A DNA stretch of 64,000 nt from the NCBI RefSeq assembly GCF_002913225.1, contig NZ_PPAW01000013.1, positions 36,255 through 100,254 of the forward strand. Reading direction: 5' to 3'. Shown one piece after another: positions 47,882-58,082 of this stretch (position 1 is the first letter of the stretch; each line of letters begins with the position of its first letter). The notes beneath the pieces are model-generated. The model was not told the origin of the DNA, did no database searches, and worked only from the letters and a program-made list of their open reading frames with translations. Both the position numbers and the translations under genes were made by a program. The stretch comes from Campylobacter concisus (GTDB lineage Bacteria > Campylobacterota > Campylobacteria > Campylobacterales > Campylobacteraceae).

Positions 47882-49414
47882 ATGAAGAGATTTTTGGCTT
47901 TATTGTTTTTGTTGTTTTCTGCCTTTGCTTATGCAAATGAAAATGCTGTTGTAGTCGCTATCGAGGAGCAAACACCTCGCATAAACCCACTTTATGACGA
48001 GGACCACGATCCTACGCTTTCGCTGGTTTTTTCTGGTCTTACGAGCCACGATGAAAATAGCCATGTAGTGCCAGAGCTTGCCAAGTCTTGGCAGGTGAGT
48101 GATGACGGGCTGGAGTACATTTTTGAGCTAAGAGATGATGCTTTTTGGCATGACGGGGTCAAATTTAGCGCAAAGGACGTTAAATTTACCATCGAAGCGG
48201 CTCAAGATAAGAAGCTAAACGCACCTGCTATCTCAAACTACGAGGTGGTAAAAAGCGTTGAAATTTTGGGTGATTATAAAGTCAAGATCACGCTTAGTGA
48301 GCCTTTTCCGCCGTTTCTTGACGCGCTTAGCTTTGGCGTTTTGCCTGAGCATATTTTAAAGGGCAAAGATATCGCAACTGATAAATTTAATGACGCACCT
48401 ATCGGCACTGGCGCATACAAGCTTGTAAAATGGAAAAAAGATGAGAGCTTGGAATTTGCGGCAAATGATAAATTCTATAAAGGCGAGCCAAAGATAAAAA
48501 AGGTATTTTTTAAAATAGTTGGCGATGAAAATTTAAGACTTGTGGGTCTTAAAAGCGGTGAGATCGACGTTGCGCTCATCTCTCCAACTGGTGTAAATTT
48601 CATAAAAAATGATAAGAAATTAAGCTTGCTTAAGTTTAAAAGTGCGGACTATAGGGCTTTGATGTTTAACTTTGAAGATCCGATTTTTCAAGATAAAAAT
48701 GTAAGAATAGCCCTAAACTACGCGGTTAATAAAGATGAGATCGTTAAAAACTTATTTCACGGATATGCAAGCGTAGCGAACAATCCGATAGAAAAAAGCT
48801 TTGCAAACGACGGCGAGTTTAAATTCAGCTACGATCCGCAAAAGGCTAGGGAGCTACTTGAAAAGAGCGGCTTTAAGAAAAACAAGGCTGGTTTTTTTGA
48901 AAAGGACGGCAAAGAGCTTGGCTTTGACATCTACGCCTTTAATAACGATGTTTTAAGGGTCAATCTAGCCAAAATTTTAAGCAGCGAGTTTGAGAAATTT
49001 GGCGTGAGAGCCAAAGCCTACGCAAAGCCAAGAACAGCCTTTAGCATAAGCAAGGTAGATAGCTTTGTTATCGGCTGGGGAAGCCCGTTTGATCCAGACT
49101 TTCACACATATAGAATTTTTGGCGGATTTGCCGATGTGAGCGTAAATGAAAATGGCTGGAATTTTAGCCACTACAAGGACGCAAACGTCGATCTTGCCCT
49201 AAAAAACGCGAGATATACAAAAGACGTGGAGCTTAGAAAAAAATACTATAAAGAATTTCTAAAAGCGCTTCATGAAAACCCACCTTACATTTTTATAGCC
49301 TATCTTGACTATCCGCTCGTTTTTAACAACAAAATTTCAGGCATCAAGACGCAAATTTTGGGACATCACGGGGCTGGATTTTTATGGAACATAAGAGAGT
49401 GGCAAGTAAAATAG
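47882..49414 (+). CDS. nikZ: Periplasmic nickel/peptide-type ABC substrate-binding protein (NikZ-like)
   Basis: 510 residues with a signal peptide (MKRFLALLFLLFSAFAYANE). Family SBP_bac_5: ELAKSWQVSDDGLEYIFELR, DAFWHDGVKFSAKDVKFTIE, APIGTGAYKLVKWKKDESLE, VRIALNYAVNKDEIVKNL. It heads an operon with two permeases and two ATPases in the same order as the Campylobacter jejuni nikZYXWV nickel importer, and its opening EEQTPRINPLYDEDHD resembles that protein. Nickel is therefore the likely cargo (for hydrogenase), but a peptide role is not excluded by sequence. The ATG at 47882 has AGGAG six bases before; a GTG one codon upstream is possible. Confidence 0.85.
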   Translation: MKRFLALLFLLFSAFAYANENAVVVAIEEQTPRINPLYDEDHDPTLSLVFSGLTSHDENSHVVPELAKSWQVSDDGLEYIFELRDDAFWHDGVKFSAKDVKFTIEAAQDKKLNAPAISNYEVVKSVEILGDYKVKITLSEPFPPFLDALSFGVLPEHILKGKDIATDKFNDAPIGTGAYKLVKWKKDESLEFAANDKFYKGEPKIKKVFFKIVGDENLRLVGLKSGEIDVALISPTGVNFIKNDKKLSLLKFKSADYRALMFNFEDPIFQDKNVRIALNYAVNKDEIVKNLFHGYASVANNPIEKSFANDGEFKFSYDPQKARELLEKSGFKKNKAGFFEKDGKELGFDIYAFNNDVLRVNLAKILSSEFEKFGVRAKAYAKPRTAFSISKVDSFVIGWGSPFDPDFHTYRIFGGFADVSVNENGWNFSHYKDANVDLALKNARYTKDVELRKKYYKEFLKALHENPPYIFIAYLDYPLVFNNKISGIKTQILGHHGAGFLWNIREWQVK

Positions 49415-49426
49415 TGGATAAAAACT

Positions 49427-50365
49427 TTGTTTAGAGCCATTTTAAAAACAGCGATCTCAAGCCTTGGGTTGCTGTTTTTTATCTCGCTTTTTCTATTTTT
49501 GCTCATATATTTTTTGCCAGGAAATGTCACTGATGCGATGTTTTTGCGAAGTGAGGCGGTGAGTGTGGCTGTAAAAGAGCAAATTTTAGAAAATTTGGGG
49601 CTAAAAGATGGCTTTTTTGTGCAGTATTTTAGATGGCTAGCTCACTTTGTCATAGGGGACTTTGGCACTAGCTTTGTAAGCGGAGCAAGCGTTTTTTTAC
49701 TCATTAAAGAGAGACTTTTAAACTCACTTATCTTATTTTTTGCTTCGTTTTTTCTGATAGTTTTTTTGTCATTTTTCTTGGGGCTTTTAAGCGCCATTTA
49801 TAAAAATAAATTTGCCGATATCTTTATAAATCTTAGCTCCTTTTTACTGGCATCACTCCCTCATTTTTACATCGCACTCGTGCTAATAGCTATCTTTAGC
49901 GTCTATCTAAACGTGCTACCAAGCTCTGGCGCAAACGAGCTAGGCTCTAGCGGCGTTGGGGCTAAATTTATCATCTTGCCAACGCTTGCTATCATCTTGC
50001 CACACCTTGGCGCAAACGTGAAATTTGTAAGAGATAGGCTAAATCAAAGCCTAAACGCCGACTTTATCCAGACGGCTCACGCTAGAGGTTTGGGGCGCGG
50101 CAAAATTTATCTCTTTGCCATAAAGCACGCAAGCACCGATATAGTCTATTATTTCGCCACTCTTGTGGCTGGTGTTTTTGCTGGCTCATACGTGATTGAG
50201 AGCATTTTTTCATTTCCAGGCATAGGCAAGCTTAGCCTTGATGCAGTCATCGCCAAAGACTATCCAGTTGCACTTGCGACCATTTTGCTAACGGCTGTTT
50301 TTGTCGTTTTTGCAAATTTACTGGCTAAAGTTTTTGCCATATTAGCAGATAAGAGAAATTTATGA
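49427..50365 (+). CDS. nikY: ABC transporter permease (NikY-like)
   Basis: 312 residues, six membrane helices, DppB/NikB class. The EAA loop is FIQTAHARGLGRGKIYLFAI near 220, the N-terminal DGFFVQYFRWLAHFVIGDFG is family-typical, and FSFPGIGKLSLDAVIAKDYP closes it. Start TTG with only weak upstream complementarity, 12 bases past nikZ. It overlaps the next permease by 4 bases. Confidence 0.85.
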   Translation: MFRAILKTAISSLGLLFFISLFLFLLIYFLPGNVTDAMFLRSEAVSVAVKEQILENLGLKDGFFVQYFRWLAHFVIGDFGTSFVSGASVFLLIKERLLNSLILFFASFFLIVFLSFFLGLLSAIYKNKFADIFINLSSFLLASLPHFYIALVLIAIFSVYLNVLPSSGANELGSSGVGAKFIILPTLAIILPHLGANVKFVRDRLNQSLNADFIQTAHARGLGRGKIYLFAIKHASTDIVYYFATLVAGVFAGSYVIESIFSFPGIGKLSLDAVIAKDYPVALATILLTAVFVVFANLLAKVFAILADKRNL

Positions 50366-51162
50366 GAAAAGTCATATTTTTTCTAGCTTGCGTTACTTTT
50401 TTGGCACTTATTTTATTTGCCTTTGTGACGCCGTTTTTTTCTAAATTTGAGCCAAATTTCACTGACTTTATGGCGGTAAATTTAGCTCCAAACGGCGAGC
50501 ACATCTTTGGCACTGACATCCTAGGCAGGGACAATCTCATAAGAGTTGCCTACGCGCTTAAAAACTCGCTTCTTATTTTGCTGCTAGCTGGCTTTTTAAC
50601 GACGCTTTTCTCGCTCATCTACGCATATTTTGGCACGAGCAAGAGCGGAGTTTGCGAGAGCCTTTTTGATAAGGGACTTGATGCCTTTTTGAGCATACCA
50701 AACATCGTTTTTATCATGCTTTTTAGCTCATTTAGTAGCGGTGATCTGCTTATAACCTCTTTTATCATCGCCATTTGCTCGTTTATGCAGGGTGCAAAAG
50801 TTTTTATGCAAAATTTAAGGCTTAATAAAAAGTGCGACTACGCCGAGCAAGCCGTGATAAATGGCGCTAGTAAATTTAGCCTTATATGCTTTGAAATTTT
50901 GCCAAATTTAAAGCATCTAATAGTTAGTATCTTTGGCATAAATGCTATAAACGCGGTCGTCATGGAGGCCACGCTTGGTTTTTTTGGCGTGGGAAGTGAC
51001 GCAAACAAGATAAGCCTTGGCATCATGCTAAACGAGAGCAAAGAAGCGCTTTTTCTCGGCTCTTGGTGGATGGTGCTTTTCCCTGGTGTGACGCTCTTTT
51101 TGCTCATCCTTGCAACCTCGATCATCACGTCAAATTCAAAAAATGGCAATATAAAAATATGA
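50362..51162 (+). CDS. nikX: ABC transporter permease (NikX-like)
   Basis: 266 residues, DppC/NikC class: NGEHIFGTDILGRDNLIRVA near 47 (the GTD-LGRD motif), and the EAA loop EQAVINGASKFSLICFEILP near 165. It lacks much of the N-terminal extension of DppC. ATGA overlaps at both ends point to coupled translation in the operon. Confidence 0.85.
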   Translation: MRKVIFFLACVTFLALILFAFVTPFFSKFEPNFTDFMAVNLAPNGEHIFGTDILGRDNLIRVAYALKNSLLILLLAGFLTTLFSLIYAYFGTSKSGVCESLFDKGLDAFLSIPNIVFIMLFSSFSSGDLLITSFIIAICSFMQGAKVFMQNLRLNKKCDYAEQAVINGASKFSLICFEILPNLKHLIVSIFGINAINAVVMEATLGFFGVGSDANKISLGIMLNESKEALFLGSWWMVLFPGVTLFLLILATSIITSNSKNGNIKI

Positions 51163-51839
51163 TAGAGATTAGAAATTTAAACGTTTTTTATAAAGATAGG
51201 CAGCTTTTGAGCGAGCTTGATTTTGATATGAGTGAGGGTAAATTTATAGGTATCACAGGTGCTAGTGGCAGCGGCAAATCGCTCTTTGCAAAGAGCCTAA
51301 TAAGGCTTTTTGATGATCATTTTAGAGTGAGTGCGGATAAATTTAGCATTTATAAAAAAGATATCTTAAAACTTAGTCAAAATGAGCTAAAAGAACACCG
51401 AAGAAAGGTTGCTGCGCTCGTTTTTCAAAACTCTATTGCCAGCCTTCATCCGCTCTTAAATGTGGGCGACCACTTTAACGCCTATCTTGATGGCGATAAA
51501 AGGGCGAATAAAGAGCTTGCATTTGCCTATTTTAGGGAGTTTGGGCTAGATAATGCAAATCTCATCTGGCACAAATACTCATACGAGCTAAGTGGCGGCG
51601 AGGCGAGCCGTGTGCAGATCGCTCTGGCGCTTTGTTTGAAGCCAAAAATTTTAGTCTGCGATGAGATAACAAGCGGGCTTGATAGCATTAGTGGTAGCCA
51701 CGTGGCGGGCATCTTAGAGAGCTTAAAGGGCAAGATGAGCGTCATCTTTATCTCGCACGATGAGGCGCTGACAAACTATCTTAGTGATGAAATTTGGCAG
51801 ATGAGAGATGAGCGGCTAAATTTAAAGGAAAATGCGTGA
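51159..51839 (+). CDS. nikW: ABC transporter ATP-binding protein (NikW-like)
   Basis: 226 residues from the ATG overlapping nikX (ATGA at 51159); a longer frame reaching back into nikX is not used. Walker A GASGSGKSLF, Q-loop ALVFQNSIAS, signature LSGGEASRVQIAL, Walker B ILVCDEITSGLD, and the switch in FISHDEAL. Lacks the C-terminal Cys-rich extension of DppD. Pairs with the next ATPase. Confidence 0.87.
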   Translation: MIEIRNLNVFYKDRQLLSELDFDMSEGKFIGITGASGSGKSLFAKSLIRLFDDHFRVSADKFSIYKKDILKLSQNELKEHRRKVAALVFQNSIASLHPLLNVGDHFNAYLDGDKRANKELAFAYFREFGLDNANLIWHKYSYELSGGEASRVQIALALCLKPKILVCDEITSGLDSISGSHVAGILESLKGKMSVIFISHDEALTNYLSDEIWQMRDERLNLKENA

Positions 51840-52585
51840 AAATAAGGCTCAAAAACGTCTCAAAAAGTTTAAGTTTTAAGGAGCATTTTAACGCTAGAGC
51901 TAAAGTGCTGCACCTTTTAGAGGGGATAAATTTCGAGCTTGACGATGGCGAAAATTTAGCCATTTTGGGTCAAAGCGGCAGTGGAAAAAGCACGCTTGCA
52001 AAGCTCATATCATTTAGCGAGCCAAAAAGTGGGGGCAAAATTTATATAAACGATGAGGAGATCACGGACAAAAATGAGCTCAAAAAAGATATCAGATATA
52101 TCTTGCAAAATCAAAAACAAGCCCTAAATCCAGCGCTAAAAGTAAAAACAGCCATCGCTCACGTGAGGTCGTATCTTAAGCTTAGCTTTAGCGAAAATGA
52201 GCTCAAAGAGCTAATGGGAAATTTAAATTTAAAAGATGAAATTTTAGGCAAATATCCATCTCAGCTAAGTGGCGGCGAGGCGACAAGGGTCGGGATATTG
52301 CTCGCGCTTCTTTCAAAACCAAAAATCCTAATCTGCGACGAGATAACAAGCGGACTTGACAATGAAACGAAGCAAAAGATCATAAATTTGCTTTTAAGCT
52401 TGGATAAAAATATCAGCATTATTTTCATCACGCATGATATCCTAAGTGCTATGAAGATAGCGCAAAAGGTGCTAATAATCGAATCTGGCAAGCAAGTGGC
52501 TTTTGGTAAATTTGATGATCTTGCAAGCCAAAATGTCCTTAAAAAATACCTTGACGCGGCTAAATTTTATGAGGGCAAACTTTGA
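51836..52585 (+). CDS. nikV: ABC transporter ATP-binding protein (NikV-like)
   Basis: 249 residues. Walker A GQSGSGKSTLAKL near 43, Q-loop IRYILQNQKQALNP, signature LSGGEATRVGILL, Walker B ILICDEITSGLD, switch FITHDIL. A short C-terminal tail remains. Overlaps nikW by 4 bases and is the last gene of the importer operon; the queH gene begins 26 bases on. Confidence 0.87.
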   Translation: MKIRLKNVSKSLSFKEHFNARAKVLHLLEGINFELDDGENLAILGQSGSGKSTLAKLISFSEPKSGGKIYINDEEITDKNELKKDIRYILQNQKQALNPALKVKTAIAHVRSYLKLSFSENELKELMGNLNLKDEILGKYPSQLSGGEATRVGILLALLSKPKILICDEITSGLDNETKQKIINLLLSLDKNISIIFITHDILSAMKIAQKVLIIESGKQVAFGKFDDLASQNVLKKYLDAAKFYEGKL

Positions 52586-52611
52586 TATAATGCAAGCAAA
52601 AAAGGTCAAAT

Positions 52612-53688
52612 TTGCTAGTTCATATCTGCTGCTCGGTCGATAGCCACTACTTTTTACAGCGCCTACGAAAAGATTACCCAAATGAACGAATAGTAGGCTA
52701 CTTTTACGATCCAAACATACATCCATATAGTGAGTTTTTACTGCGTTTTGAGGACGTGAAGCGAAGCTGCGAGAAGCTAGGCATCAAGCTAATATGCGGC
52801 CAGTACGACTACGAAGCGTGGCTTGGTGGCACAAAAGGTCTTGAAGATGAGCCAGAAAAGGGCAAAAGGTGCGAGTACTGCTTTGATTTTCGCATGGCAG
52901 ACTCTGCTAAAAAGGCGATAGAGCTTGGACTTAGTAAGATCACGACGACACTTTTGATGAGCCCAAAAAAGGACTTTACTCAGCTTAAAAAGGCGCTTGA
53001 CGAGGCGGTGGCTTGCTCAAATTTAGAGGCGGTTGCGGTTGATTATAGAAAAAATGGTGGCACAAGTGAGCAGTTTATCCTCGCTAAAAAAGACAAGCTC
53101 TATCACCAAAACTACTGCGGCTGTGTTTTTGCGCTAAAAAAGCAGCGCGACTCGCAAAATTTACCCCAAAGTGAGCTGATGAGCGAGCTACATGCAAGGG
53201 CGCTTTATGGCAGTATCGAGGCAAGGCTTGAGCTTTATAAAAAGGTGCGCGAGTGCGAGGCGAGAGGAGAGAAATTTCACCTTTTTAGAAGAAGGTTTTT
53301 AAACTACAGGCTTTTGCGTGCTAGTGTTAAATTTGAAGCAGTTGTGGTGCCAAGCTACTTTGTGCTCTACTCTGGCTTTAAAAGAGAAAATTTAAAGCTT
53401 AACGTGGAGCGTGACTGCGAGATCGATGATGAGCTAAAAGAGGGCGCGATATTTATGAGCATAGAGCGCTTTAATAAATTTACAAATAGCAAATTTAAAA
53501 GCGTTGATGAGCTTTGTAAAAGGCCGCTTGAGCTTGGTGCTGAGATGAAATTTCGCCGTGATATAAGTGGGGAGTTTTCGCAAAATCCTATCATCATCTT
53601 AGACGAGGTCAAAAAGGGCAGCTACGAAATTTACGCAAAGGCTGTTTTTTACAACGACAGCGAAGAAATTTTGGTTTTAGAGGGCTAA
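52612..53688 (+). CDS. queH: Epoxyqueuosine reductase QueH with C-terminal extension
   Basis: 358 residues. The first 185 match QueH: the Cys pair in LVHICCSVDSHYFLQ, YFYDPNIHPYSEF, GKRCEYCFDFRMA and YHQNYCGC, the cysteines that hold the Fe-S cluster and the extra iron. It reduces epoxyqueuosine to queuosine in tRNA wobble modification. The remaining 170 residues (FRRRFLNYRLLRASVKFEAV, RRDISGEFSQNPIIIL) are a further domain I cannot name, similar in length to Helicobacter homologues. Start is TTG with AAAAAGG upstream. Confidence 0.9.
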   Translation: MLVHICCSVDSHYFLQRLRKDYPNERIVGYFYDPNIHPYSEFLLRFEDVKRSCEKLGIKLICGQYDYEAWLGGTKGLEDEPEKGKRCEYCFDFRMADSAKKAIELGLSKITTTLLMSPKKDFTQLKKALDEAVACSNLEAVAVDYRKNGGTSEQFILAKKDKLYHQNYCGCVFALKKQRDSQNLPQSELMSELHARALYGSIEARLELYKKVRECEARGEKFHLFRRRFLNYRLLRASVKFEAVVVPSYFVLYSGFKRENLKLNVERDCEIDDELKEGAIFMSIERFNKFTNSKFKSVDELCKRPLELGAEMKFRRDISGEFSQNPIIILDEVKKGSYEIYAKAVFYNDSEEILVLEG

Positions 53689-53798
53689 ATTTAGACCTAT
53701 TAAGGCTAAATTTCAGAGATTTTAAAAGAGGCTAATAATTTTTTTCTTAGTATAAATTTGTTACAATCTGCCAAAATTTACATTACTAAGGCTAAAAC

Positions 53799-54245
53799 GT
53801 GATAGACGTCGTAGAAATTCAAAAAATTCTCCCACATAGATTTCCATTTTTGCTTATCGATAGAGTTGTCGAGCTAGAGCCTGCGAAAAACATCGTCGCT
53901 TATAAAAATGTAACCATTGGCGAGCCGATATTTCAGGGGCACTTCCCAGGTCACCCGATCTATCCTGGCGTGATGATCATCGAGGGTATGGCGCAAGCTG
54001 GCGGCGTTCTAGCGTTTAAGAGTATGAGTGACGAGCACCAAGCTGGTATTGAAAACAAAGTGGTCTATTTTATGAGCATAGATGGGGCTAAATTTCGCCA
54101 TCCAGTCCGCCCTGGAGATAGGCTAGAGTATAGATTAAACGTGCTAAAGCACAAAGGCAATATCTGGGTGCTTGAGGGCAAGGCATACGTCGATGATGTG
54201 CTATGCGCCGAGGCTGAACTAAAAGCGATGATAGTCGATAAATAG
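53799..54245 (+). CDS. fabZ: 3-hydroxyacyl-ACP dehydratase FabZ
   Basis: 148 residues, hotdog fold. [13 protein letters not shown] near 12 and the catalytic His in [19 protein letters not shown] with the Glu of EGMAQAGG are present. It dehydrates 3-hydroxyacyl-ACP in fatty acid elongation. The start is GTG. It is followed 24 bases later by lpxA, the usual proteobacterial pairing of membrane lipid and lipid A synthesis. Confidence 0.96.
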   Translation: MIDVVEIQKILPHRFPFLLIDRVVELEPAKNIVAYKNVTIGEPIFQGHFPGHPIYPGVMIIEGMAQAGGVLAFKSMSDEHQAGIENKVVYFMSIDGAKFRHPVRPGDRLEYRLNVLKHKGNIWVLEGKAYVDDVLCAEAELKAMIVDK

Positions 54246-54269
54246 GCTTTTGCTTAAAAAAGAGAAATA

Positions 54270-55058
54270 ATGAAAAATATCCACCAAACAGCAGTTATAG
54301 AAGATGGAGCGATCATTGGAGATGACGCAAATATCGAGGCTTACGCATTTGTAAGTAAAGATGCAGTCCTTGGCAACAACGTCACGATAAAACAAGGCGC
54401 AAGGGTGCTTGGCAAGACGAAGATCGGCGATAACTCTCGTGTATTTAGCTACGCGATCGTGGGCGATATCCCACAAGATATCAGCTATAAAGACGAGGTC
54501 GATACTGGCGTCATCATCGGCGAGCACGCAACTATACGTGAGTTTTGCACGATAAACTCAGGCACGCACAAGGGCGATGGTATAACAAGGATCGGCGATA
54601 ATGCCTTTATCATGGCATATTCTCACATCGCACACGACTGCATTATAGGTAACAACGTCATTTTGGCAAATAACGCAACTCTAGCAGGCCACGTCGAGCT
54701 TGGTGACTACGCTGTTGTGGGCGGTCTTACGCCTATTCATCAGTTTGTTAGAGTTGGGGAAAGCTGCATGGTCGCAGGGGCAAGCGCGCTCAGTCAAGAT
54801 GTAGTGCCATTTTGCCTAGCTGAGGGCAACAGGGCTTATATAAGAAGCTTAAATTTAGTCGGCATTAGACGTAGATTTGACAAAGAGCAGGTTGAAGAGC
54901 TCGTGCGAGCTTATAAATTTTTGTTTAATCAAGGCGTTAGCCTAAAAGATCAAGCAAATGAGCTGATCGCAAAAACCAGTGACGAAAATGTTAAAAAAAT
55001 GTGTAAATTTATATTAGAAACGACAAGAGGAATTCCGCTTGCAAAAGGAAGAGATTAA
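54270..55058 (+). CDS. lpxA: UDP-N-acetylglucosamine acyltransferase LpxA
   Basis: 262 residues of left-handed beta-helix hexapeptide repeats ([20 protein letters not shown] and following). The catalytic His is in [12 protein letters not shown] near 120, and the C-terminal helical domain has [19 protein letters not shown]. It puts the first acyl chain on UDP-GlcNAc in lipid A synthesis. The stop overlaps the clpX start (TTAATGG). Confidence 0.96.
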   Translation: MKNIHQTAVIEDGAIIGDDANIEAYAFVSKDAVLGNNVTIKQGARVLGKTKIGDNSRVFSYAIVGDIPQDISYKDEVDTGVIIGEHATIREFCTINSGTHKGDGITRIGDNAFIMAYSHIAHDCIIGNNVILANNATLAGHVELGDYAVVGGLTPIHQFVRVGESCMVAGASALSQDVVPFCLAEGNRAYIRSLNLVGIRRRFDKEQVEELVRAYKFLFNQGVSLKDQANELIAKTSDENVKKMCKFILETTRGIPLAKGRD

Positions 55059-56290
55059 TGGCTAGAAAGTGTAATTTTTGTGGCGAGGCTGAGTCTGCTG
55101 AGAGAAGATTATTAGCAGATATCGAAGGAAACGCCTATATATGCGAGTACTGTATAGCAGCAGCATACGATATGATACATGGTGATACGAGTGTAGAAGA
55201 GAGTAAAAACGATGAGGCGATAGAGTATCAAAAGCTCACACCAAAGGAGCTAAAAGCGGTACTTGATAACTACGTGATCGGTCAAGATAGGGCTAAAAAG
55301 GTCTTTAGCGTCGGCGTATATAACCACTATAAGAGAATTTTTAAACAAAGCGACATCAAAGACGACACCGAAATTTCAAAGTCAAACATCTTGCTTGTTG
55401 GTCCAACTGGAAGCGGCAAAACGTTGATGGCTCAGACTTTGGCGAGATTTCTTGATGTGCCTATTGCGATTTGCGATGCGACAAGCTTAACTGAGGCTGG
55501 TTATGTCGGCGAGGACGTTGAAAACATCCTTACAAGGCTCTTGCAAGCTGCAAATGGCGACGTGAAAAAGGCGGAACAGGGCATTGTATTTGTCGATGAG
55601 ATCGATAAGATCGCTAGAATGAGCGAAAATAGAAGCATCACAAGGGACGTCTCAGGCGAGGGCGTGCAGCAAGCGCTTTTAAAGATCATCGAAGGAAGTG
55701 TTGTAAATATCCCACCAAAAGGCGGTAGAAAGCATCCAAACCAAGACTTCATCCAGATAGATACGACAAATATCTTATTTGTTTGCGGTGGTGCATTTGA
55801 CGGACTTCTTGATATCATCGAGCGCAGAGTTGGTAAAAACGTACTTGGCTTTAACCAAGAAAAACGTGGCAAAAACGAAAAAGAAAATTTACTAAGCCTG
55901 CTTGAGCCAGATGATCTTGTAAAATACGGCCTCATCCCAGAGTTAATTGGCAGACTTCACGTAGTGGCTACTTTAAATGAGATAACAAAAGAGGATATGG
56001 TTAAAATTTTGACCGAGCCAAAAAATGCGATATTAAAACAATATCAAAAACTCTGTGCGATCGACGGCGCTACGCTTAAATTTGATGATGAAGCGCTTGA
56101 AGAGATAGCAAGCCTTGCTATCGAGCGAAAGACTGGAGCAAGAGGGCTTAGAAGCATAATGGAAGAGCTCATGACAGATATAATGTATGATCTACCAGAG
56201 CTAAAAGACTACGATATCGTGATCTCAAAAGAGACGGTAAAAGATAAGGCAAAGCCGATTTTGGTAAAGCACAATAAATTAACAGCGTAA
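55058..56290 (+). CDS. clpX: ATP-dependent Clp protease ATP-binding subunit ClpX
   Basis: 410 residues. The N-terminal zinc-binding domain has CNFCGEAES and [10 protein letters not shown] (four Cys). AAA+ motifs are Walker [13 protein letters not shown], Walker [12 protein letters not shown], the pore loop in [15 protein letters not shown], and sensor-2 [13 protein letters not shown]. It unfolds substrates for ClpP. It overlaps lpxA by one base; mreB follows 9 bases on. Confidence 0.97.
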   Translation: MARKCNFCGEAESAERRLLADIEGNAYICEYCIAAAYDMIHGDTSVEESKNDEAIEYQKLTPKELKAVLDNYVIGQDRAKKVFSVGVYNHYKRIFKQSDIKDDTEISKSNILLVGPTGSGKTLMAQTLARFLDVPIAICDATSLTEAGYVGEDVENILTRLLQAANGDVKKAEQGIVFVDEIDKIARMSENRSITRDVSGEGVQQALLKIIEGSVVNIPPKGGRKHPNQDFIQIDTTNILFVCGGAFDGLLDIIERRVGKNVLGFNQEKRGKNEKENLLSLLEPDDLVKYGLIPELIGRLHVVATLNEITKEDMVKILTEPKNAILKQYQKLCAIDGATLKFDDEALEEIASLAIERKTGARGLRSIMEELMTDIMYDLPELKDYDIVISKETVKDKAKPILVKHNKLTA

Positions 56291-56299
56291 AGGAAATAG

Positions 56300-57337
56300 A
56301 TGTTTTTAGATCAGGTTATAGGTTTTTTCTCAAGTGATATGGGTATAGATTTAGGTACGGCAAACACTTTGGTTTTGGTAAAAGATAAGGGAATAATCAT
56401 AAATGAACCATCAGTTGTTGCGGTAAGACGTGAAAAATATGGAAAACAAAAAATTCTAGCAGTCGGCCATGCTGCAAAAGAGATGGTAGGAAAAACTCCT
56501 GGCGATATTGAGGCGATAAGACCGATGAGAGATGGTGTTATCGCGGACTTTGACATGACAGAGAGGATGATACGCTACTTTATAGAAAAGACACATAAGA
56601 GAAAAAGTTTTTTGCGTCCAAGGATTATCATCTCAGTTCCTTACGGACTTACTCAGGTTGAAAGAAAGGCTGTTAGAGAGAGCGCATTAAGTGCTGGAGC
56701 TAGAGAGGTATTTTTGATAGAAGAGCCTATGGCAGCGGCTATTGGTGCAAATTTACCAGTTCGTGAGCCACAAGGAAACCTTGTAGTTGATATCGGCGGT
56801 GGTACGACTGAGATCGGCGTCGTCTCACTTGGCGGTCTGGTAATATCAAAATCTATCCGCACCGCTGGTGATAAGATAGATAGTAGCATTGTTAATTACA
56901 TAAAAGAAAAATACAACTTGCTAATAGGCGAGAGAACAGGCGAGGAGATAAAGATCGCTGTGGGCTCTGCTGTGCAGCTTGAAAAAGAGCTAAGCGTAGT
57001 GGTAAAAGGACGCGACCAAGTGAGCGGTCTTTTAAGCAGGGTTGAGCTAACAAGTGAGGATGTGAGAGAGGCTATGAGAGAGCCGCTAAAAGAGATCGCA
57101 GATGCGCTTAAAACCGTGCTTGAGATGATGCCGCCTGATCTTGCTGGCGATATCGTCGAGACTGGTATCGTGCTAACTGGCGGTGGAGCGCTCATTAGAG
57201 GGCTCGATAAGTTCTTATCTGATATCGTTAAGCTTCCAGTATTTGTAGCTGACGAACCGCTTCTTGCTGTTGCTAGGGGCACAGGCAAGGCACTTCAAGA
57301 GATCGGACTTTTACAACAGCTAACAAATGAAGAGTAA
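56300..57337 (+). CDS. mreB: Rod shape-determining protein MreB
   Basis: 345 residues, actin fold: phosphate-1 loop GIDLGTANTLV near 16, VVDIGGGTTEIGVVSLGG (phosphate-2) near 160, and VLTGGGALIRGLDKFLSD. It forms membrane-bound filaments guiding lateral wall synthesis. mreC overlaps its 3' end by 11 bases, forming the mreBC shape operon. Confidence 0.97.
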   Translation: MFLDQVIGFFSSDMGIDLGTANTLVLVKDKGIIINEPSVVAVRREKYGKQKILAVGHAAKEMVGKTPGDIEAIRPMRDGVIADFDMTERMIRYFIEKTHKRKSFLRPRIIISVPYGLTQVERKAVRESALSAGAREVFLIEEPMAAAIGANLPVREPQGNLVVDIGGGTTEIGVVSLGGLVISKSIRTAGDKIDSSIVNYIKEKYNLLIGERTGEEIKIAVGSAVQLEKELSVVVKGRDQVSGLLSRVELTSEDVREAMREPLKEIADALKTVLEMMPPDLAGDIVETGIVLTGGGALIRGLDKFLSDIVKLPVFVADEPLLAVARGTGKALQEIGLLQQLTNEE

Positions 57338-58082
57338 GATTGTTCTTTTTGTTTTTATAGCGTTGCTTGCTGGCGCCTCGATGTTTAAGGGCGAAATTTT
57401 AAGCAACATCTCTATCAAATTTAGCAACTACGCTATAAATTCATACGACAATTTTGCTAAAAGCGTGAAAGATTATATAAATGAATATTTTAGGCAGGCT
57501 AGCGAGATAGAAAAACTAAGAGCGCAAAACAAAGAGCTAGAGCGTTCAGCCACGCTTCTATCTACTTTTGCAAACGAGCTAAATCAAATTTTAAAAGATA
57601 AAAACTCAACTGCCTACGCCCCAGCTGTAAAGCTAGTAAAAGGGCTTAGTTACGTGCATATCGGGGATTATAATAAAATTTGGATAAGCGAGTTTGAGGG
57701 ATACGACCCAAATAAAATTTACGGGCTCATCTATCAAGGAAGCAGCGCTGGCATCGTCATCGCAAAAGATGGCAAGCCGCTAGCATACTTGCAAAATGAC
57801 CCAAAAAGTATATTTGCAGTCTATATAGGAAACGAGAAAATTCCAGGCGTCGCGCATGGAAATCAAGGTCAAATAATGGTGAAATTTATCCCACAATGGC
57901 TCAGCCCAAAAGAGGGCGACGAGGTCTTTACGAGCGGGCTTGACGGGATATTTTTTAGTGGGGTGCCAGTAGGGCGCGTGAGTAAAATTTTAAAAGAGAG
58001 CTCCTATCAAAGCGTGATAGTTGAGCCCTATGCAAAGCTAAACATACCAAACTACCTATACGTTGTAACAAAGGAAAAATGA
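57327..58082 (+). CDS. mreC: Rod shape-determining protein MreC
   Basis: 251 residues: one N-terminal membrane helix ([16 protein letters not shown]), a coiled coil ([20 protein letters not shown]) and the beta-barrel periplasmic domain ([35 protein letters not shown]). It couples MreB to wall enzymes. The stop overlaps the carB start, so shape genes and carB appear to share a transcript. Confidence 0.92.
   Translation: MKSKIVLFVFIALLAGASMFKGEILSNISIKFSNYAINSYDNFAKSVKDYINEYFRQASEIEKLRAQNKELERSATLLSTFANELNQILKDKNSTAYAPAVKLVKGLSYVHIGDYNKIWISEFEGYDPNKIYGLIYQGSSAGIVIAKDGKPLAYLQNDPKSIFAVYIGNEKIPGVAHGNQGQIMVKFIPQWLSPKEGDEVFTSGLDGIFFSGVPVGRVSKILKESSYQSVIVEPYAKLNIPNYLYVVTKEK

Noticed and set aside
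51063..51158. Longer start for the NikW-like ATPase
   Set aside because: The extra residues overlap the NikX-like gene in another frame; the ATGA start gives the normal ATPase N-terminus.
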